Of a stretch of DNA of 64,000 nucleotides, positions 37,036 through 46,551 are shown piece after piece. The notes beneath the pieces were generated by a model, which did no database searches, was not told the DNA's origin, and saw nothing but the letters and a program-made list of their open reading frames with translations. This DNA comes from Chromobacterium paludis (GTDB lineage: Bacteria; Pseudomonadota; Gammaproteobacteria; Burkholderiales; Chromobacteriaceae): assembly GCF_008275125.1 (NCBI RefSeq), contig NZ_CP043473.1:1240001-1304000 (forward strand), written 5' to 3'. A program made the position numbers and the translations under genes. Position 1 is the stretch's first letter; every line of letters begins with the position of its first letter.

Positions 37036-37317
37036 ATGTTCAAGAATATTTTGGCCCTTGCCTTGTTGTTGGCGGGCACGATGGCCCATGCCGACGAGTG
37101 CGGCGATTTTGACCGAAGCAACCGCGACCAATACTCGGTGGCTAAGTGGGAATCGATTCTCTCCCGCTATTCCAGGCTGGAATTGCAAAGCTTTTACCAA
37201 GAGAAGCAGGCTTTCCTGCAGCGCTGCCCCAATCTGAGCGATTTTTCCCGCACCCATTTGCGCAATGCGATGCGCGCCGCCTCTTCCTTGTTCGACCAGC
37301 CCCAGACCAAGAAGTAA
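37036..37317 (+). CDS. Small secreted protein of unknown function
   Basis: This 93-residue product starts at 37036 behind GAGGAG; an in-frame ATG at 37021 is also possible but lacks a ribosome site. It has a clear signal peptide (MFKNILALALLLAGTMAHA) and a mature part of about 74 residues with two cysteines (in DECGDFDRS and LQRCPNLSDF) that could form a disulfide in the periplasm. Helical segments SRYSRLELQSFYQEKQAFL and RTHLRNAMRAA are predicted. I do not recognise the family. Confidence 0.68.
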   Translation: MFKNILALALLLAGTMAHADECGDFDRSNRDQYSVAKWESILSRYSRLELQSFYQEKQAFLQRCPNLSDFSRTHLRNAMRAASSLFDQPQTKK

Positions 37318-37457
37318 GCCACTGCCGCCCTGGAACGGCCCCATCCCTCGCTGGCTTGAGTTGACGCGCGCTTGATCCACGTCATCTTCATGATCATGCG
37401 GCCAATTATCATGTTTGCATTTAAAAATGCCGATAACCATGGCGAAGGGTGGGGGCG

Positions 37458-39353
37458 ATGAAGTTAGGATCGGGTGGGTTGGTGCGGCAGCTTTCACTGG
37501 CCGTGGCCGGTTTTGTGGTGGTGACCGGACTGGTGGCCACCGGCGTGGATTTTTATCTGTCGACCACGGCCTCCAATCAGTTGCTTAGGGAGCAGATAGA
37601 CTCCGCAGGGCAGTTGTACGCCTCCCATCTGTCCGGCTGGCTGGCCTCCAAAACCAAGGTGCTGGACAGTTTTCCCAATACGACGGACCCGGCGCAACTG
37701 GATGCCCAGCTCGCCTACGCGCGCGACGCCGCTTCTTTCGACAATGTGTTCATCGCGTATCCGGACGGGACGCTGGCCAATGCCAACCACATCAAGCTGC
37801 CGCCGGACAATAATGATCCGCGCAAGTGGAACTGGTTCAAGCGCGCGTACGCGGAACCCAATCACGCTTTTGTGGACATGCCTTCCATCGCCGCCGCCAC
37901 CGGCCAGCCGGTGTCGTCCATGGCACGCGCGCTGGTGCGGGGCGGCAAGATCGTGGCCATCCTGGGCGCGGACATGCAAATCGCCTCCATCGTCAAGGAG
38001 CTGCAATACCTCAAAGTGATGGGCGATGGCTTCATGTTTATCGCCAACCGCGACGGCAAGGTATTTGCCCACGCCGACACCGCCCTGCTGAACAAGCCGG
38101 TTTCCATGCTGGGCCCGGGCCTGAGCGGAGACGTGCTGCAGAGCATGGCGGGGCAGGGCGATTTCCGCGATCTGCAAGTGAATGGGCAGGACAGCCTAGT
38201 GCGCGCTTACGCCATTCCGCATTCCGATTACATCCTGGTGGTGGTGAGCCGGCGCGACGCCTTGCTGGCCCCGCTGTACGCCAGGCTGGGCAAGACGCTG
38301 GCCGCGCTGGCCGTTGTGCTGGTGCTGGTGTTGCTGCTCAGCCGCGCCTACATCGGCTCCCGGCTGGCAGGCTTGGTGCGCGTGCGCGACGCCATGTCCG
38401 AAATCGCCAGCGGCGATGCCGATCTGACGCGACGCATCGCCGTGTCCGGCGAGGACGAGGTGGGCGAGACTGCCGGTGCGTTCAATGCCTTCTCCGAGCA
38501 TCTGAGCCAGGTGATCGTGGCCCTGCGCGGCAAGTCCAAGCAGCTGACCGACGGCGTGGGCGAGGTGGGCGATCTGGTTTCACGGCTGGCGGCGGATGCC
38601 AGCCAGCTGGCCGACATCAGCGGCAATAATGCGAGCGCCATCCAGCAAGTCACCATCAGCGTCAGCAATATCGCGCAAACGGCGCAGGATACCGACCAAT
38701 TGGTCTCCGCCACGCAGCGGATCTCGGCCGGCAGCGCCGAGGACATGCGCCGCATTTCTGACAAGATGGCGGCCACCCGGCAGTCCGTGGCCGGCCTGGC
38801 TGGCATGCTGGAGGTGCTGGGCCAGCGCTCGCAGGAAATTTCCAAAATCACCAACGTCATCAGCGACATTTCCGATCAGACCAATCTGCTGGCGCTGAAC
38901 GCCGCCATCGAGGCGGCGCGGGCGGGGGAAACCGGCCGCGGCTTCGCCGTGGTGGCGGACGAGGTGCGCAAGCTGGCCGAGCGCACCGGCCAGGCCACGG
39001 TGGAAATCTCGGACATGGTCACATCCATCTCCAGCGAGGTGGAGCGCGCGCTGGGCAATATGCGCGGCACCACGGACATGGTGGCGGAAAGCGCGCAGCT
39101 GACCGACGCCGCGCGTGAAAGTCTGAGCGGCATGGTGGCGGCCATGCTGGAGATCAAGCAGAAGATAGGCGACATCGCCAGCGCCACGCATGAGCAGCGC
39201 CAGTCCACGCAATCCATGGCGCTCAGCACGGAATCCATCAACGCCCAGATCGTGCAGTCGGACGAGAGGATGGGCAGCACGCGCGACGTGTTGCTGCAGC
39301 TGGAGCAAGTGGCGGATGAAATGAGCGGCACCTTCGAGCGCTTCAAGGCTTAG
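37458..39353 (+). CDS. Methyl-accepting chemotaxis protein with dCache-like sensor
   Basis: This 631-residue chemoreceptor has a first membrane helix (about 10-32), a large periplasmic domain (about 33-275) of Cache type with [14 protein letters not shown] and [14 protein letters not shown], a second helix (about 278-298), a HAMP linker and a cytoplasmic signalling hairpin. The highly conserved tip [19 protein letters not shown] and [18 protein letters not shown] are intact, so it should couple to CheW/CheA. The ligand is unknown; dCache domains often bind amino acids or amines. There is no C-terminal CheR-docking pentapeptide. Start 37458 is preferred over the GTG at 37449. Confidence 0.92.
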   Translation: MKLGSGGLVRQLSLAVAGFVVVTGLVATGVDFYLSTTASNQLLREQIDSAGQLYASHLSGWLASKTKVLDSFPNTTDPAQLDAQLAYARDAASFDNVFIAYPDGTLANANHIKLPPDNNDPRKWNWFKRAYAEPNHAFVDMPSIAAATGQPVSSMARALVRGGKIVAILGADMQIASIVKELQYLKVMGDGFMFIANRDGKVFAHADTALLNKPVSMLGPGLSGDVLQSMAGQGDFRDLQVNGQDSLVRAYAIPHSDYILVVVSRRDALLAPLYARLGKTLAALAVVLVLVLLLSRAYIGSRLAGLVRVRDAMSEIASGDADLTRRIAVSGEDEVGETAGAFNAFSEHLSQVIVALRGKSKQLTDGVGEVGDLVSRLAADASQLADISGNNASAIQQVTISVSNIAQTAQDTDQLVSATQRISAGSAEDMRRISDKMAATRQSVAGLAGMLEVLGQRSQEISKITNVISDISDQTNLLALNAAIEAARAGETGRGFAVVADEVRKLAERTGQATVEISDMVTSISSEVERALGNMRGTTDMVAESAQLTDAARESLSGMVAAMLEIKQKIGDIASATHEQRQSTQSMALSTESINAQIVQSDERMGSTRDVLLQLEQVADEMSGTFERFKA

Positions 39354-39373
39354 CGTTGAGACGATGCGGACAG

Positions 39374-39397
39374 AACGCCCCGCCGCCGCGGGGCGTT
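39374..39397 (+). terminator. Possible terminator after the first chemoreceptor gene
   Basis: A perfect 9-bp stem AACGCCCCG/CGGGGCGTT with a 6-base loop lies 21 bases after the stop. No T tract follows, so termination is uncertain. Confidence 0.4.
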
Positions 39398-39524
39398 GTC
39401 GCATCTGGACCCGCGCGGTAGGCAAAATGCGAAATGACGTTGATCAATAAAATCGAAATGAATATTGAAAATGAATAATAAGCTGCGTTATCGTGCAGCT
39501 TTCCTTACAAAACCGGACGGAGTC

Positions 39525-41159
39525 ATGGCGAGAACCTTTTCCTTGAAGAGACGCCTGCTGTTGCAGACAGTCGGCGCCATTGTGCTGGTCTGCATCCTGG
39601 GGGCACTGCTGATGAACGCGCTGCGGCAGCAGATGCTGTCTGATCGCCAGGACTTGTTGCGCAATCAGGTGGAAACGGTGAATAGCCTGGTGGCCAGGCA
39701 TGAGGAACAGGCGGCGGCGGGCCTGGTGCCGGAGGCCGAGGCGCGCCGCCAGGCGCTGCAGGAAATGACGCGCTTGCGTTTCGATGGCAATGAATACTTC
39801 TTCGTGCTGGACAAGGACTTGAACTGGCTGGCGCATGGCGTGAACCCCAAGCTGGTGGGGCGCAATATGCATGGCGTGAAGGATGGTGCCGGACAGGATA
39901 TCGGCGCGCTGTTCGAACAGTCGGTGCGTTTGGGCGGGGGCAAGGGCTATGTGCGGTATGTCTGGGCCAAGCCCGGGGCGGCCGAGCCGCAGCCCAAGCT
40001 GGCCTATTTCCAGACCACGGGGCGCTGGGGCTGGATCATCGGCACCGGCCTGTACCTGGATGATGTGAACGCGGTGCTGTTGCGGCAGCTGCTGAGCGTG
40101 GGCGGGCAGGTGTTGCTGTTCGTGGTGGTGAGCCTGTCCCTGGGCTGGTGGGTATACCGCAGCGTCATGCGCGAGCTGGGCGCGGAGCCGTCGGAAGCGG
40201 CGGCCATCGTGCGCGAGATCAGCGCCGGCAAGCTGGATAGGGAGATCCGGCTGGGGGCCGGCGACAGGGACAGCCTGCTGGCCCACATCCGCGAGATGCA
40301 GGGCCAACTCAGGCGGCTGGTGGGCGAGATCATGCGCGACGCGGACGAACTGGGGCGGCTCAACGCCGACGTGGTGGACGGCGCGCGCATGGTGGCGGAC
40401 AACTCCCAGGGGCAGAGCGAAGGGGCGGCGGCGATGGCGGCTTCCGTGGAGCAGCTGACGGTCAGCATCAACCATATCGCCCAGCACGCGGTGGACGCGC
40501 GCAGCGTGTCGCAGGATTCTGGCGAACTGTCCGCCTCCGGCAGCGAGGTCATCGCCAAGGCTGTGGCGGAAATGCAGGGCATCAGCGAAACGGTGGACAT
40601 GACGGAGGCGGCCATCGCCGAACTGGCCAGCAAGACCGCCACCATCTCCAACATCATGCAAGTCATCAAGGACATCGCGGACCAGACCAATCTGCTGGCG
40701 CTGAACGCGGCGATAGAGGCGGCGCGCGCCGGCGAGACCGGCCGCGGCTTCGCCGTGGTGGCGGACGAGGTGCGCAAGCTGTCTGAGCGCACCGCCAAGG
40801 CCACGGAGCAGACCGCCGAGATGATAGGCGAGATCCAGGCCAGCTCGGACTTGTCGCGCCAGAACATGAGCGAGACCGTGGTCCGGGTGAAAACCGGCCT
40901 GGAACTGGCAGAGCAGGGCGGCGAGCTGATCCAGCGGCTGCATGGCCGCGCCAGCCAGGTGGTGCGCGTGGTCAACGACATCTCGCATGCTTTGCAGGAG
41001 CAGGGTTCGGCCAGCCAGGACATCGCGCGCCATGTGGAGCGCATCGCCCAGGTGGCGTCCGGCAACGCGGTGGCCGCCACCCAGGCTTCGGAAAGCGTGC
41101 AGCGCATAGAGGAAGTGACCGGCAGCCTGCGCTCCTCCGTGGCGCAGTTCCAGGTCTAA
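39525..41159 (+). CDS. Methyl-accepting chemotaxis protein with single Cache (sCache_2) sensor
   Basis: This 544-residue receptor starts at 39525 after a GGAG site. It has a membrane helix (about 9-29), a compact periplasmic single-Cache domain (about 30-190) with the family motif [12 protein letters not shown] and [14 protein letters not shown], a second helix (about 192-212), HAMP, and the signalling domain with [19 protein letters not shown] and [15 protein letters not shown]. sCache_2 receptors often bind small carboxylates; the ligand here is not known. It is in tandem with a second receptor of different sensor type, 171 bases apart. Confidence 0.92.
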   Translation: MARTFSLKRRLLLQTVGAIVLVCILGALLMNALRQQMLSDRQDLLRNQVETVNSLVARHEEQAAAGLVPEAEARRQALQEMTRLRFDGNEYFFVLDKDLNWLAHGVNPKLVGRNMHGVKDGAGQDIGALFEQSVRLGGGKGYVRYVWAKPGAAEPQPKLAYFQTTGRWGWIIGTGLYLDDVNAVLLRQLLSVGGQVLLFVVVSLSLGWWVYRSVMRELGAEPSEAAAIVREISAGKLDREIRLGAGDRDSLLAHIREMQGQLRRLVGEIMRDADELGRLNADVVDGARMVADNSQGQSEGAAAMAASVEQLTVSINHIAQHAVDARSVSQDSGELSASGSEVIAKAVAEMQGISETVDMTEAAIAELASKTATISNIMQVIKDIADQTNLLALNAAIEAARAGETGRGFAVVADEVRKLSERTAKATEQTAEMIGEIQASSDLSRQNMSETVVRVKTGLELAEQGGELIQRLHGRASQVVRVVNDISHALQEQGSASQDIARHVERIAQVASGNAVAATQASESVQRIEEVTGSLRSSVAQFQV

Positions 41160-41465
41160 GCCCCGGCCTGGGCCTTGCCGCCTTGGGGAGGCCGGCTCGC
41201 AGGCTTGGCCGAGGCCGGGCCACTCCGCGCCAGGCTGGCCGGCGGCAGGCGCTCCACCTGGCATGGCCTGGCTGGGACTGACGCCTTTCGTCCGGCGGAC
41301 GCGTCCCGCGCCCTGCAAACTGGCATTTTTCATGCGCGGTTTTGCTTCTCCGCTCCTGCTGCAGTAGCATGGGCGCCCCGCGTTCGTCGCGGCTAGGCAA
41401 CAAGAAGCAATCGGCCGTAGGGCAACAAGAAAAATGACTGAGAAATTCCGCGGCGAGGTGGCGCC
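41160..41465 (+). other. Intergenic region before the YdjM-like gene
   Basis: No gene is supported in these 306 bases. A direct repeat GGCAACAAGAA occurs at 41396-41406 and 41421-41431, each preceded by a CGGC...TAG context, just before the next gene. A short frame (MTEKFRGEVAP) ends across the next start as ATGA and may be chance. No LexA box was seen. Confidence 0.4.
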
Positions 41466-41966
41466 ATGATGGTGGCCACGCATGTCGCGTTTTGCGCGTT
41501 TTGCGCGGTTTCGGCGGCGCTGATTCTGCATCTGCCGGGCATGATGGCGCTCCTGCTGTTGGCCGGCGGCTTGGCGGGATCGCTGCTGCCAGACATCGAC
41601 CATCCCAAGAGCTGGCTGGGCCGGCGCATTCCCTTCCTTTCCCGCCCGGTGGCATATCTATTTGGCCACCGCGGCATCACGCACAGCCTGCTGGCCGTGG
41701 CGGGCGTGTTCTATGCCAGCGTCGCCTGCCTGCATGGCTGGGACATCAAGCTGGGGCATGCCATGCCGCTGGTGCTCGGCCTATGCGTTGGTTACGCCTC
41801 GCATCTGGTGGGGGACTGGCTCACGCCGGCCGGCATCCCGCTGCTGTGGCCGGTGCGCGTGCGCTTTCGCGCCCCGCTGATGCTGCTGGGGCCCAAGCTG
41901 GTGGAACCCTTGATGACGGCCGGCCTGTGGTTTGGCGCGGGCTTCCTGATGTGCAAGACCTTTTGA
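41466..41966 (+). CDS. YdjM-family membrane-bound metal-dependent hydrolase
   Basis: This 166-residue membrane protein has four or five hydrophobic helices and the family's conserved polar motifs LLPDIDHPKSWLGRR, FGHRGITHS and ASHLVGDWLTPAGI. His and Asp residues in these are proposed metal ligands. E. coli YdjM is LexA-regulated and of unclear function; a phosphatase- or phospholipase-like activity is assumed for the family but not proven. The start is 41466 or the next Met at 41469. It is a single gene between the chemoreceptors and the exporter operon. Confidence 0.85.
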   Translation: MMVATHVAFCAFCAVSAALILHLPGMMALLLLAGGLAGSLLPDIDHPKSWLGRRIPFLSRPVAYLFGHRGITHSLLAVAGVFYASVACLHGWDIKLGHAMPLVLGLCVGYASHLVGDWLTPAGIPLLWPVRVRFRAPLMLLGPKLVEPLMTAGLWFGAGFLMCKTF

Positions 41967-42065
41967 CGCGCCTGCCGTTCGGCTGAGCAAGGATAAGCTG
42001 TTGCGCCGATGGCGGCCCCTCGCCGGTAATGGCGGCGCATGGGGGCTTATGCATTGCGACTGGAT

Positions 42066-42081
42066 TTATACGGGTGTATAA
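42066..42081. promoter_or_regulatory. Palindrome at the cecR-like start, likely TetR operator
   Basis: TTATAC-GGGT-GTATAA is a perfect 6-bp inverted repeat with a 4-base centre. It lies eight bases before the start codon of the TetR-family gene and overlaps a possible -10, as expected for autoregulation. Confidence 0.6.
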
Positions 42082-42089
42082 GTCAGATC

Positions 42090-42740
42090 ATGGATGCCCC
42101 TGGAAAATCGGACGGAACCCGCCAACGCCTCTTGCGCCAGGGGCTGGCCATGGTTGAGCGCACTGGCCTGCGCGGTTTGGTGGTGCGAGAGGTTGCCGCC
42201 GCCGCGGGCGTCAACCCGGGCAGCTTCGTCTACCACTTCGGTAGCCGGGATAAATTTGTCACGGAACTGGTGGAGCTTTGGTACGCGCCCATTTATCGCC
42301 AGTTGCGGCAGGCGGCCAGGCTGCGTCAGCCCGGCGACGCACTGGACAAGCTGCGCGCGGTGTTCGAACAGCTATTGCAGCTGGCGGCCGCGAACGCCGG
42401 CGTCGCCAGCCACGTGCTGGCGGATGCCCTGGCGGGCGAGCGCGTGGCGCAGGCGTTTCTGCTGAGCCTGCCGTCGCGCCACGTGCGGCTGTTGCTGTTG
42501 CTGCTGGCCAGGGCGCAGCGGCAAGGGCGGCTGATAGGCGCGCCGCCGCCGCAGCTGTTGTGCTACCTGATTTCCGCCATTGGCTTGCCCTTGCTCTTGG
42601 CGCGCGGCCCGCTGGCCGCTTGCGACTGGCTGCCCCCGCTGGCGAGGCAGCTGCAGGGCTGGATGGGGGAGATCCCCGCCGCGCGGCAGCGTCTGGACTG
42701 GGCGCTCGCCGGCATTGTCCGCAACGGAGAAAAACGATGA
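42090..42740 (+). CDS. TetR-family regulator (CecR-like)
   Basis: This 216-residue regulator has an N-terminal HTH (LVVREVAAAAGVNPGSFVYHFGSRDKFV, about 32-59) and a helical ligand-binding domain. The longer frame to 42039 is less likely because the palindrome lies between. Its position as first gene of an operon with an HlyD-like protein, a double ABC ATPase and two permeases equals E. coli cecR(ybiH)-ybhGFSR, so the name CecR-like is inferred from context. It probably represses this operon until an exported compound binds. Confidence 0.85.
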   Translation: MDAPGKSDGTRQRLLRQGLAMVERTGLRGLVVREVAAAAGVNPGSFVYHFGSRDKFVTELVELWYAPIYRQLRQAARLRQPGDALDKLRAVFEQLLQLAAANAGVASHVLADALAGERVAQAFLLSLPSRHVRLLLLLLARAQRQGRLIGAPPPQLLCYLISAIGLPLLLARGPLAACDWLPPLARQLQGWMGEIPAARQRLDWALAGIVRNGEKR

Positions 42741-43723
42741 GCAAGCGCAGCATCATCGCCCTGGCGGCGACCGTACTCCTGGCCCTGGCCGGCGCCGCCT
42801 ATTACTTTTATCAGCGCGCGGCACAGGCTGAACGCGAGTCCACGCTCTACGGCAATGTGGACATCCGCGAGGCGACGCTGGCCTTCCGTGTGGCTGGCCG
42901 GCTGGCGACTGTATTGGTGGACGAGGGCGATGCGGTGCAGCCGGGGCAGATTCTGGCGCGGCTGGACGCGGAGCCGCTGCGCAACAGCCTGAATGCCGCG
43001 CTGGCCAACGAGGCCGCGCTGGCGGCGCGCAACGCGCTGATGCATAGGGGCAGTCGCCGCGAGGATATTGCCCAGGCCAAGGACCGGCTGGCCGGGGCCG
43101 GAGCCGCTGTCACGCAATCAGAGAGCGATTACCTTCGCCAGCGCGCGCTGGAGCCGGCCGGCGGCAGCAGTCGTCAGCAGCTGGAGCTGGCGCGCATGCA
43201 AAGAGACCAGGCCGTGGCGCAGCGCGATGCCGCGGCGCAGCAGCTGCGCGCGCTGGAGGCTGGCTTTCGGCCGGAAGAAATCGCCGAATCCGACGCGCAG
43301 CTGAAACAGGCGCGCGCCAATGTCGCCACTGCCCGGCTGGCCTTGCGCGATGGCAATCTGCAATCTCCCAGCGCCGGCATCATCCTGACGCGCGCGGTGG
43401 AGGCCGGCACCATGGTGCAAGCAGGCACGCCGGCATTCACCCTGTCGCTGCGCCAGCCGGTGTGGGTGCGTGCCTATGTGGCGGAAAACCAGCTGGGACG
43501 CTTCACCACCGGCGTCAAGGTGACGGTGGCCAGCGACAGCCACCCGGACAAGCGCTATCACGGCGTGGTCGGCTTCGTGTCGCCCACGGCGGAGTTCACG
43601 CCCAAGAGCGTGGAAACGGCAGACCTGCGCACCGCCTTGGTCTATCGCATCCGCGTGGTGGTGGACGATGCCGACGCCGGCCTGAACCAGGGCATGCCGG
43701 TGACGCTGAGGCTGGAGAAATGA
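42737..43723 (+). CDS. ybhG: HlyD-family membrane fusion protein (YbhG-like)
   Basis: This 328-residue periplasmic adaptor has an N-terminal membrane anchor (about 5-24), a biotinyl-lipoyl-like half (VAGRLATVLVDEGDAVQPGQILARLD), a long coiled-coil hairpin (about 85-185) and a closing barrel half (LQSPSAGIILTRAVEAGTMV and AYVAENQLGRF). It links an inner-membrane ABC permease to an outer-membrane channel. The start overlaps the regulator's stop and its stop overlaps the ATPase start, both as ATGA. The outer-membrane component is not in this operon and could be TolC-like elsewhere. Confidence 0.92.
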   Translation: MSKRSIIALAATVLLALAGAAYYFYQRAAQAERESTLYGNVDIREATLAFRVAGRLATVLVDEGDAVQPGQILARLDAEPLRNSLNAALANEAALAARNALMHRGSRREDIAQAKDRLAGAGAAVTQSESDYLRQRALEPAGGSSRQQLELARMQRDQAVAQRDAAAQQLRALEAGFRPEEIAESDAQLKQARANVATARLALRDGNLQSPSAGIILTRAVEAGTMVQAGTPAFTLSLRQPVWVRAYVAENQLGRFTTGVKVTVASDSHPDKRYHGVVGFVSPTAEFTPKSVETADLRTALVYRIRVVVDDADAGLNQGMPVTLRLEK

Positions 43724-45438
43724 GCGCCGCCATCCGCGCCGAAGGGTTGAGCAAGCGGTTCCCTGGCGCGGTCGTGGACGCGGTGACGCAGGTGGGGCTG
43801 GACATTCCGGCGGGCTGCGTTGCCGGTCTGGTCGGGCCGGACGGCGCGGGCAAGACCACGCTGTTGCGCATGCTGGCCGGTTTGCTGACGCCCAGCGGCG
43901 GCACGGTGCGGGTGGCGGGGCTGGACCCGCAGGCGGACGCCGACGCGCTGCGGCGCAATATCGGCTATATGCCGCAAAAATTCGGTTTGTACGAAGACCT
44001 GACGGTGCAGGAAAACCTGGACTTGTACGCGGAGCTGCGCGAAGTCCGCGGCGAGGCGAGGGCGCAGGATTTTCAGCGCCTGCTGGCCTTGACCGATCTG
44101 GCGCCGTTCACCGGCCGCTATGCCGGCAAGTTGTCCGGCGGCATGAAGCAGAAGCTGGGGCTGGCCTGCTCGCTGCTGGGCCGGCCGCGCGTGCTGCTGC
44201 TGGACGAGCCTGGGGTCGGCGTGGATCCGATTTCGCGCCGCGAGTTGTGGAAATTGATCCGCGCGCTGTCGGCCGAGGGCATCACCGTGCTGCTTAGCAC
44301 CGCCTATCTCGACGAAGCCGAAGGCTGCGACGCGGTCTACTTGATGGCGGAAGGTCGCATCCGCGCCAGCGGCCCGCCGGCGGCGTTGACGCAGCCGCTG
44401 GCCGGGCGTTGCCTGCGGCTGACGGGCATCGCCGGCAACCGTCGGCAGCTGCTGCAGCGCCTGCTGCGCCAGCCGGAGCTGATGGATGGCACGATACAGG
44501 GCAGCGGCTTGCGGCTATTGCTGCGCGAGGAGGGGCGATGGCCGGACCTGCAGCGGGCCGCAGCCGGGCCGGCTGCGGTGTTGGCGCCGGCTGCGCCAAG
44601 GCTGGAGGACGCCTTCATCAGCCTGCTGGGCGGCGGTCCGGGCGGGGACTCGGTTCTGGCGGAAGTGATGCCGGCGGTGCCCCCGCACTACGACGAGGCG
44701 GTGATAGAGGCTGACGGGTTGACCAAGCGTTTTGGCGATTTCTATGCCACGGACGACGTCAGCTTCACAGTGCGCCGCGGCGAGGTGTTCGGCCTCCTGG
44801 GGCCTAATGGCGCCGGCAAATCCACCACCTTCAAGATGGAGTGCGGCTTGCTCAAACCCAGCGGCGGCCGGGCGCGGGTGATGGGTCTGGACCTGAAAAC
44901 CAGCCCCAGCGCCGCCCGGCAGCAACTGGGCTATATGGCGCAAAAATTCTCGCTGTACGCGCAGCTGTCCGTGCGGCGCAACCTGATGTTCTTCTCCGGC
45001 GTCTATGGCCTGGCCGGCGCGGCGCAGCGCGACAAGGTGGCGCAGATGGAGCGGGTGTTCGGCCTCACGCCTTATATGGACCGTCCTTCGGGCGAGCTGC
45101 CGCTGGGTTACAAGCAGCGGCTGGCCTTGGCCTGCGCGGTGATGCACGAGCCGCCCTTGCTGTTTTTGGACGAGCCGACCTCCGGCGTGGACCCGGTGAC
45201 GCGGCGCGAATTCTGGACGCATATCAACGGACTGGCGGAGAAAGGCGTCACCGTGCTGGTGACCACGCACTTTATGGACGAGGCGGAGTATTGCGACCGC
45301 ATTGCCCTGGTATACCGCGGCAAGCTGTTGGCGCTGGATACGCCGGACGTGCTCAAGGCCAGCGTGGCGAACGCGGCGCGGCCGAACCCGACGATGGAGG
45401 ATGCCTTCATCCAGCTGGTGGAGGAGGCTGACCGATGA
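43720..45438 (+). CDS. ybhF: Fused double ABC ATPase (YbhF-like)
   Basis: This 572-residue protein contains two nucleotide-binding domains. The first has Walker A GPDGAGKT (39-46), signature LSGGMKQKL and Walker B LLLDEPGVGVDP. The second has Walker A GPNGAGKS (361-368), a divergent signature LPLGYKQRL and Walker B LFLDEPTSGVDP. The altered second signature is, as I recall, normal in the YbhF group. It energises the YbhS/YbhR permeases. Length and domain order match E. coli YbhF (578 residues). Both flanking starts and stops overlap. Confidence 0.93.
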   Translation: MSAAIRAEGLSKRFPGAVVDAVTQVGLDIPAGCVAGLVGPDGAGKTTLLRMLAGLLTPSGGTVRVAGLDPQADADALRRNIGYMPQKFGLYEDLTVQENLDLYAELREVRGEARAQDFQRLLALTDLAPFTGRYAGKLSGGMKQKLGLACSLLGRPRVLLLDEPGVGVDPISRRELWKLIRALSAEGITVLLSTAYLDEAEGCDAVYLMAEGRIRASGPPAALTQPLAGRCLRLTGIAGNRRQLLQRLLRQPELMDGTIQGSGLRLLLREEGRWPDLQRAAAGPAAVLAPAAPRLEDAFISLLGGGPGGDSVLAEVMPAVPPHYDEAVIEADGLTKRFGDFYATDDVSFTVRRGEVFGLLGPNGAGKSTTFKMECGLLKPSGGRARVMGLDLKTSPSAARQQLGYMAQKFSLYAQLSVRRNLMFFSGVYGLAGAAQRDKVAQMERVFGLTPYMDRPSGELPLGYKQRLALACAVMHEPPLLFLDEPTSGVDPVTRREFWTHINGLAEKGVTVLVTTHFMDEAEYCDRIALVYRGKLLALDTPDVLKASVANAARPNPTMEDAFIQLVEEADR

Positions 45439-46547
45439 ATTGGCGACGGCTGTGGGCCCTGTGCCGCAAGGAAAGCTTCCAGATCGTGCGCGATCCCAGC
45501 AGCATCCTGATCGCCTTCATCCTGCCGGTGGCCTTGTTGTTCATCCTGGGCTATGCGGTGAACCTGGATTCGGCGCATATCCGGCTGGGGTTGCTGAATC
45601 TGGATGGCGGCGCGGCCGGACAGCGGCTGGCGGCTACATTGCACGCCACGCCTTCTTTCGACGTAAAGCCGGCGGTTTCGCGGGGGGAGCTGGACGAGAT
45701 GCTGGCGCATGGCAAGATTCGCGGCGCCGTGATCATCCCGGACGACTTTTCCCGAAACTGGCAGCGCCGGGGCGGCGCCATCCAGTTGGTGACGGACGGC
45801 GCCGAGCCTAATACGGCCAACTTTGTCGCGGCCTATGTGCAAGGCGCCTGGCTGCAATGGGTGCGCGCCGAGGGCGACGAACATGCCCGGGCCCCACCGC
45901 CCGGCATCGATGTGCGGCAGCGCGTCTGGTTCAATCCCAGCGCGGAAAGCCCCAATTTCCTGGTGCCGGGCACCATCGCCATCGTGATGACCATCATCGG
46001 CGCGCTGCTGTCCTCGCTGGTGGTGGCGCGGGAATGGGAGCGCGGCACCATGGAGGCCTTGCTGGCCACGCCGGTCAGCCGCGCCGAGCTGCTGCTGTCC
46101 AAAATCCTGCCGTACTACGTGCTGGGCATCGCCGCCATGTTGATGTGCCTGCTGGTGGCGGTTTTTGTGATGGGGGTGCCGTTCCGCGGCGCCGTCTGGG
46201 TCTTGTGGTTGATGTCTTCCTTGTTTCTGGCCAATGCGCTGGGCATGGGATTGTTTCTGTCGACGGTAATGCGCACGCAGTTCGACGCGGCGCAGGCGGC
46301 GTTGACGGCCGGCTATTTGCCGGCCCTGATGCTGTCTGGTTTTGTGTTTGAGATTTCCAGCATGCCCACGCCTCTGCAGTGGCTCACGCGCATCCTGCCG
46401 GCGCGCTACTTCGCCAGCACGTTGCAAACCTTGTTTCAGGCCGGCGTGATTCCGTCGCTGCTTTGGCTCAATGCCGCCAGCCTCATCGTGTTGGGCGCGT
46501 TCTGGCTGGGACAGACCGTGCGCAAGACCAGACGAACCCTGGATTGA
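45435..46547 (+). CDS. ybhS: ABC-2 type permease (YbhS-like)
   Basis: This 370-residue permease has a first helix (about 24-42; ILIAFILPVALLFILGYAV), a large periplasmic loop (about 45-170) and a C-terminal cluster of five helices. The motif EWERGTMEALLATPVSRAELLLSKILPYYVLG is characteristic of ABC-2 permeases of the YbhN/YhhJ class. It overlaps the ATPase stop by four bases and precedes the second permease by four bases. It forms, with YbhR, the heterodimeric membrane part of the exporter. The substrate is unknown; the E. coli system has been tied to drug and cation tolerance. Confidence 0.9.
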   Translation: MNWRRLWALCRKESFQIVRDPSSILIAFILPVALLFILGYAVNLDSAHIRLGLLNLDGGAAGQRLAATLHATPSFDVKPAVSRGELDEMLAHGKIRGAVIIPDDFSRNWQRRGGAIQLVTDGAEPNTANFVAAYVQGAWLQWVRAEGDEHARAPPPGIDVRQRVWFNPSAESPNFLVPGTIAIVMTIIGALLSSLVVAREWERGTMEALLATPVSRAELLLSKILPYYVLGIAAMLMCLLVAVFVMGVPFRGAVWVLWLMSSLFLANALGMGLFLSTVMRTQFDAAQAALTAGYLPALMLSGFVFEISSMPTPLQWLTRILPARYFASTLQTLFQAGVIPSLLWLNAASLIVLGAFWLGQTVRKTRRTLD

Positions 46548-46551
46548 TACC

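Noticed and set aside
41160..41465. LexA box before the YdjM-like gene
   Set aside because: No CTGT-N8-ACAG was seen in the region.
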